This document shows positions 61,062 to 64,000 of a stretch of 64,000 nucleotides of DNA, in pieces. Source of the DNA: Nipponacmea schrenckii (lineage: Eukaryota; Mollusca; Gastropoda; Lottiidae); the NCBI GenBank assembly GCA_030562195.1, contig JAUJPP010000005.1:24725106-24789105 (forward strand), in the 5' to 3' direction. Position numbers and translations under genes: made by a program. The notes under the pieces were generated by a model that was not told the DNA's origin, ran no database searches, and was given only the letters and a program-made list of their open reading frames with translations. The stretch's first letter is position 1; each line of letters starts with the position of its first letter.

Positions 61062-61520
61062 GGCACTGTTTTACTTACGCACCCCCCAACTTCCCGTAAA
61101 GCTATCGATTTGAAACTTGGCAGAGAGTTACTTATATGTGTCCTGAATGTTCACAGCAAATTTCAGACGATTCCGACCATTCCTTCTATTTTTAATTATT
61201 TTTCAAAGTGTTGAAATGACTGAAATTTCTTCCGATAAATTGGATAATGGCGAAATAGCAGGGGGACTTAACTCTTTTGTTTAGTCGTACTTGCTTTGAA
61301 ATATCATTCGATTTCGGGTCATTTCGACCAAAAATTGTCAATTTTTCACTGTGATGTAACGAGTATAGCTGCAATCATTTTCGTTTGAGTTTACAAAATT
61401 GCCATGACTTTTTGCCCTACACATTGATCTGAAAATTTACAATGCGATGACAGCAATGTATTGATTACTAACAACAATTTTCAGACCGATCCAATTTTAA
61501 AACAATCGAGTAATTCATGC
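61062..61520 (+). repeat. Left arm of the fold-back element
   Basis: Inverted complement of 62363-62821 with only a few mismatches over about 459 bp. The innermost paired words are 'aaaacaatcgagtaattcat' versus the complement of 'atgaattacgcgattgtttt'. Confidence 0.92.
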
Positions 61521-62362
61521 ACGTTTCGAGTCGATATCGCGATTGGAAATAATTTCAGATGCCATGCGACGAAAGGGACATACCGGGGTTAATTTATCGA
61601 TTGATTTAACAAATTGCTGTGACTAATCAGCAATCATTACTTAGACAAATTGCCACGTTTCGTGACGATATCGCGATTGGAAATCATTTCAGATGCGATG
61701 CAGCGAGAGGGGCGAAGCGGGGTTACTTTATCGATTTATTTAACACAGTAAGACTTGTCTGATCAGTCTGAAAATTGCTGTGAGTAATCAGCAATCATTA
61801 CTTAGACAAATTGCCACGTTTCGTGTCGATATCGCGATTGGAAATAATTTTGGATGCGATGCAGCAAAAGGGGCAGAGCGGGATGACTTTATCGATTGAT
61901 TTAACATAGTTAGGGGTGTCGGATTGGTCTGAAAATTGCTGTGAGTAATCAGCAATCATTACTAAGACATATTGCCACGTTTCATATCGATATCGCGATT
62001 GAAAATAATTTCAGATACAATGCAGCAAAGGGGGTACAGCAGGATCTCTTTATCGATTAATTTTTCATAGTAAGGGTAGTCTGATCGGTCTGAAAATTGC
62101 TGTGACTAATCAGCAATCATTACTAAGCCATATTGCCACGTTTCGTGTCGATATCGCGATTGGAAATAATTTTGGATGAGATGCAGCAAAATGGCATAGC
62201 GGTATGACTTTATCGATTAATTTTTCATAGTAAGGGTAGTCTGATCGGTCTGAAAATTGCTGTGAGTAATCAGCAATCATTACTAAGACATATTGCCACG
62301 TTTCGCGTCGATATCGCGATTGAAAATGATTTTGGATGCGATGCAGCAAAAGGGGCAAAGCG
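61521..62362 (+). repeat. Internal tandem array, unit about 160 bp
   Basis: 'cgatatcgcgattg' recurs at about 61533, 61666, 61826, 61989, 62147 and 62309. Each is preceded by 'attgccacgtttcg' or similar and followed by 'atgcgatgcagcaaaagggg', 'gactttatcgatt' and 'gtctgaaaattgctgtgagt', then 'aatcagcaatcattac'. Five to six units with 10-15 percent difference. The inverted arms share the 'tctgaaaattgttgtgagtaatca' word, so the array and arms have a common origin. Confidence 0.88.
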
Positions 62363-62821
62363 GCATGAATTACGCGATTGTTTTAAAATTGGATCGGTCT
62401 GAAAATTGTTGTGAGTAATCAATACATTGCTGTCATCGCATTGTAAATTTTCAGATCAATGTGTACGGCAAAAAGTCATGGCAATTTTGTAAACTCAAAC
62501 GAAAATGATTGCAGCTATACTCGTTACATCGCAGTGAAAAATTGACAATTTTTGGTCGAAATGACCCGAAATTGAATGATATTTCAAAACAAGTACGACA
62601 AAACAAAAGAGTTAAGTCCCCCTGCTATTTCGCCATTATCCAATTTATCGGAAGAAATTTCAGTCATTTCAACACTTTGAAAAATAATTAAAAATAGAAG
62701 GAATGGTCGGAATCATCTGAAATTTGCTGTGAACATTCAGGACACATATAAGTAACTCTCTGCCAAGTTTCAAATCGATAGCTTTACGGGAAGTTGGGGG
62801 GTGCGTAAGTAAAACAGTGCC
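62363..62821 (-). repeat. Right arm of the fold-back element
   Basis: Inverted copy of 61062-61520, ending CAGTGCC before the AATCACAG target duplication. Confidence 0.92.
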
Positions 62822-63765
62822 AATCACAGAATATAGAGAAGTCGCCTATAGAAATAAAAAGACATCATAAAAAATTTTCTGCCACTTCCGGATTTTGTGT
62901 GAGAACTTCCGGTTTAGCAGAACTGCATTGGGTGTACGAAAGACTACAAAAGCTATATACAAAAACTATCAGGCATAATTAGAACCCAATAAGAGGAAAA
63001 AATTCTAACCGGAGGTGAAACTTTATGTGTTATCACAGAACGGTGACATTTAGCAAAATTTTAATTAGTCCGCTAATTTTTCTCCTATTTGTACGATTTT
63101 GGTGTTTTTTGAAACCTTGTTTCTTTGTTTAAAATTTGTTGGTAACAGAATTTTCATTTTCAAACTTAATTTTTTTTTAAGCCCGATTGGTTTTTAAAAA
63201 AAATTAAAAGGCTATATCAAATGACCGTGACCTTCAATGACCCTGAATTTTTACAAGTAGAATGTTCTTGACATTAGCTATCCACAATTTTTTTTGTACT
63301 CGTTTTAGTTTTTAAAAAAAAATAAAAGGCTATATCAAGTGACCTTGACCTTCAATTACCTTTATAATTTCAAGTAAAATGTACTTGACCTAAGCTGTCC
63401 ATACATATGCTTATAATGGTTGTTAAAAAGTTTGTTTTGAGTGATTAATAATTCAAAAGGTTAATCACGTGACCTTGTATCAAGGGGCCTCATAGGGGTT
63501 GTTTGCCACTCTCAGTACTGTTCACAGTTCTAGTTATAATTATTATTATTTTTATTATTATTATTAACTAATGTTTCTTGTTGTCCGAATCACTCGGCGA
63601 ATGTAAGACACTCAAGTATAAAGTATCTGGTGTTTCGATTTTGGACAAATTATTTCAAAATCCTGCGTAAAAAAAACAATAACTCCTAACAAGAACAATA
63701 CATGATTGTCTTTTTCAAAGGTGAAGATAGCTTGCCAGGCAAGGTAGTATACAACCATATTCATG

Positions 63766-64000
63766 TGGGCGTATAAAAACTAATGACCGTTTAATGACCA
63801 AACAAAGCTCTTCCACCTGTTGCTGATAATGTATCTGTAGTTTTATATAATTACCAGTCATAAATATACAGATGTTAACCATTTTCATCACGACAAGATA
63901 TCATTTAGTATATATTGAGTTTGACAAACCAAAGTATTATAAGCTTTAAAATATCCTCTCCTCTTCGATATATTTTTAAAATTCAACCCTAACACACTAC
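63766..64000. other. AT-rich sequence after the tandem duplication
   Basis: Begins TGGGCGTATAAAAAC, the likely original right end of the element inside which the duplication occurred. No gene seen. Confidence 0.5.

Larger units (their letters stand above)
61062..62821. mobile_element. Long inverted-repeat (fold-back) element with internal satellite
   Basis: Present in duplication copy 2 only. Copy 1 keeps the empty site 'gaaaatcacagaatatag' (about 56843-56860). The element is flanked by AATCACAG on both sides (61054-61061, 62822-62829), an 8-bp target duplication. Inverted repeats of about 459 bp (61062-61520 and 62363-62821) begin GGCACTGTTTTACTTACGCA and enclose a tandem array. The 8-bp duplication fits hAT or Merlin-like elements; the GG start fits Merlin better than hAT. 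No transposase. A 60-codon frame occurs in both arms only because they are inverted copies, and is not a gene. Confidence 0.93.
57812..63765 (+). repeat. Tandem duplication, copy 2
   Basis: Second copy of the 4.2-kb unit. It lacks the LINE of copy 1 and carries instead the inverted-repeat element at 61062-62821. The differences I see from copy 1 are scattered single bases and small indels. It ends at 63765, after which the sequence continues with TGGGCGTATAAAAAC, similar to the end of the repeat near 900-918. That suggests copy 2 keeps the original right end of an older element that copy 1 lost. Confidence 0.95.

Noticed and set aside
61192..62691. Pair of 60-codon frames with nearly identical protein (61192-61374 -, 62509-62691 +)
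   Set aside because: They are the same segment in the two inverted arms of the fold-back element, not two genes.
1..64000. CRISPR arrays, bacterial operons, riboswitches
   Set aside because: The spliced genes, retroelements and AT-rich non-coding DNA are eukaryotic; the tandem arrays have no unique spacers.

Overview
This looks like intergenic or repeat-rich nuclear DNA from a marine invertebrate animal, most likely a mollusc. The sequence is AT-rich and gene-poor, with spliced eukaryotic genes and many families of DNA transposons, LTR elements and LINEs. The molluscan call is an inference from the mix of repeats (BEL/Pao, Harbinger, CR1/L2-like and Jockey-like LINEs, fold-back elements), not from a diagnostic gene. 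No ordinary host housekeeping gene was recognised. A 500-base run of N (7527-8026) is an assembly gap.

Layout. Positions 1-2272 hold degenerate repeats. Positions 2273-6517 are an apparently complete PIF/Harbinger transposon: 245-bp near-identical terminal inverted repeats, a TTA target duplication, a three-exon DDE transposase on + and a three-exon MADF-type DNA-binding protein on -. The exons of the two genes are interlocked on opposite strands, and each start codon lies at the inner edge of a terminal repeat. After the gap, 8072-11500 carries a five-exon gene for a Crypton-like tyrosine recombinase with a C-terminal SANT/Myb-like domain. A 33-bp minisatellite follows its stop codon.

Positions 14503-23062 are a BEL/Pao LTR retrotransposon on the - strand. 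It is broken by two in-frame stops, two frameshifts and a 1.07-kb TTAA-flanked element inserted in its pol region. Positions 23063-43850 are mostly anonymous AT-rich DNA. They contain a Jockey/CR1-type LINE fragment with an internal deletion (25158-26222), a pair of 0.7-kb direct repeats (29740-30432 and 31625-32324), a decayed tRNA-derived SINE (30437-30518), a possible second SINE module (37885-37990), a non-autonomous hAT-like element with an 8-bp target duplication (40405-41594) and a small fold-back element.

Positions 43853-47253 hold broken coding remnants, one of which resembles the gag-like ORF of DIRS-type retroelements. Positions 48978-49582 are an inverted-repeat element rich in ACGCCG motifs. 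Positions 51480-52020 are a decayed Ty3/Gypsy-type pol end. Positions 51912-63765 are a tandem duplication of about 4.2 kb. Copy 1 later received a 5'-truncated CR1/L2-like LINE (53309-54984). Copy 2 received a long-terminal-inverted-repeat element with an internal satellite of about 160 bp (61062-62821). Because each copy keeps the empty site of the other, both insertions and their target duplications can be read directly.

The strongest candidates for something new are the interlocked Harbinger gene pair, the recombinase-SANT gene with conserved catalytic residues, and the fold-back element at 61062-62821.
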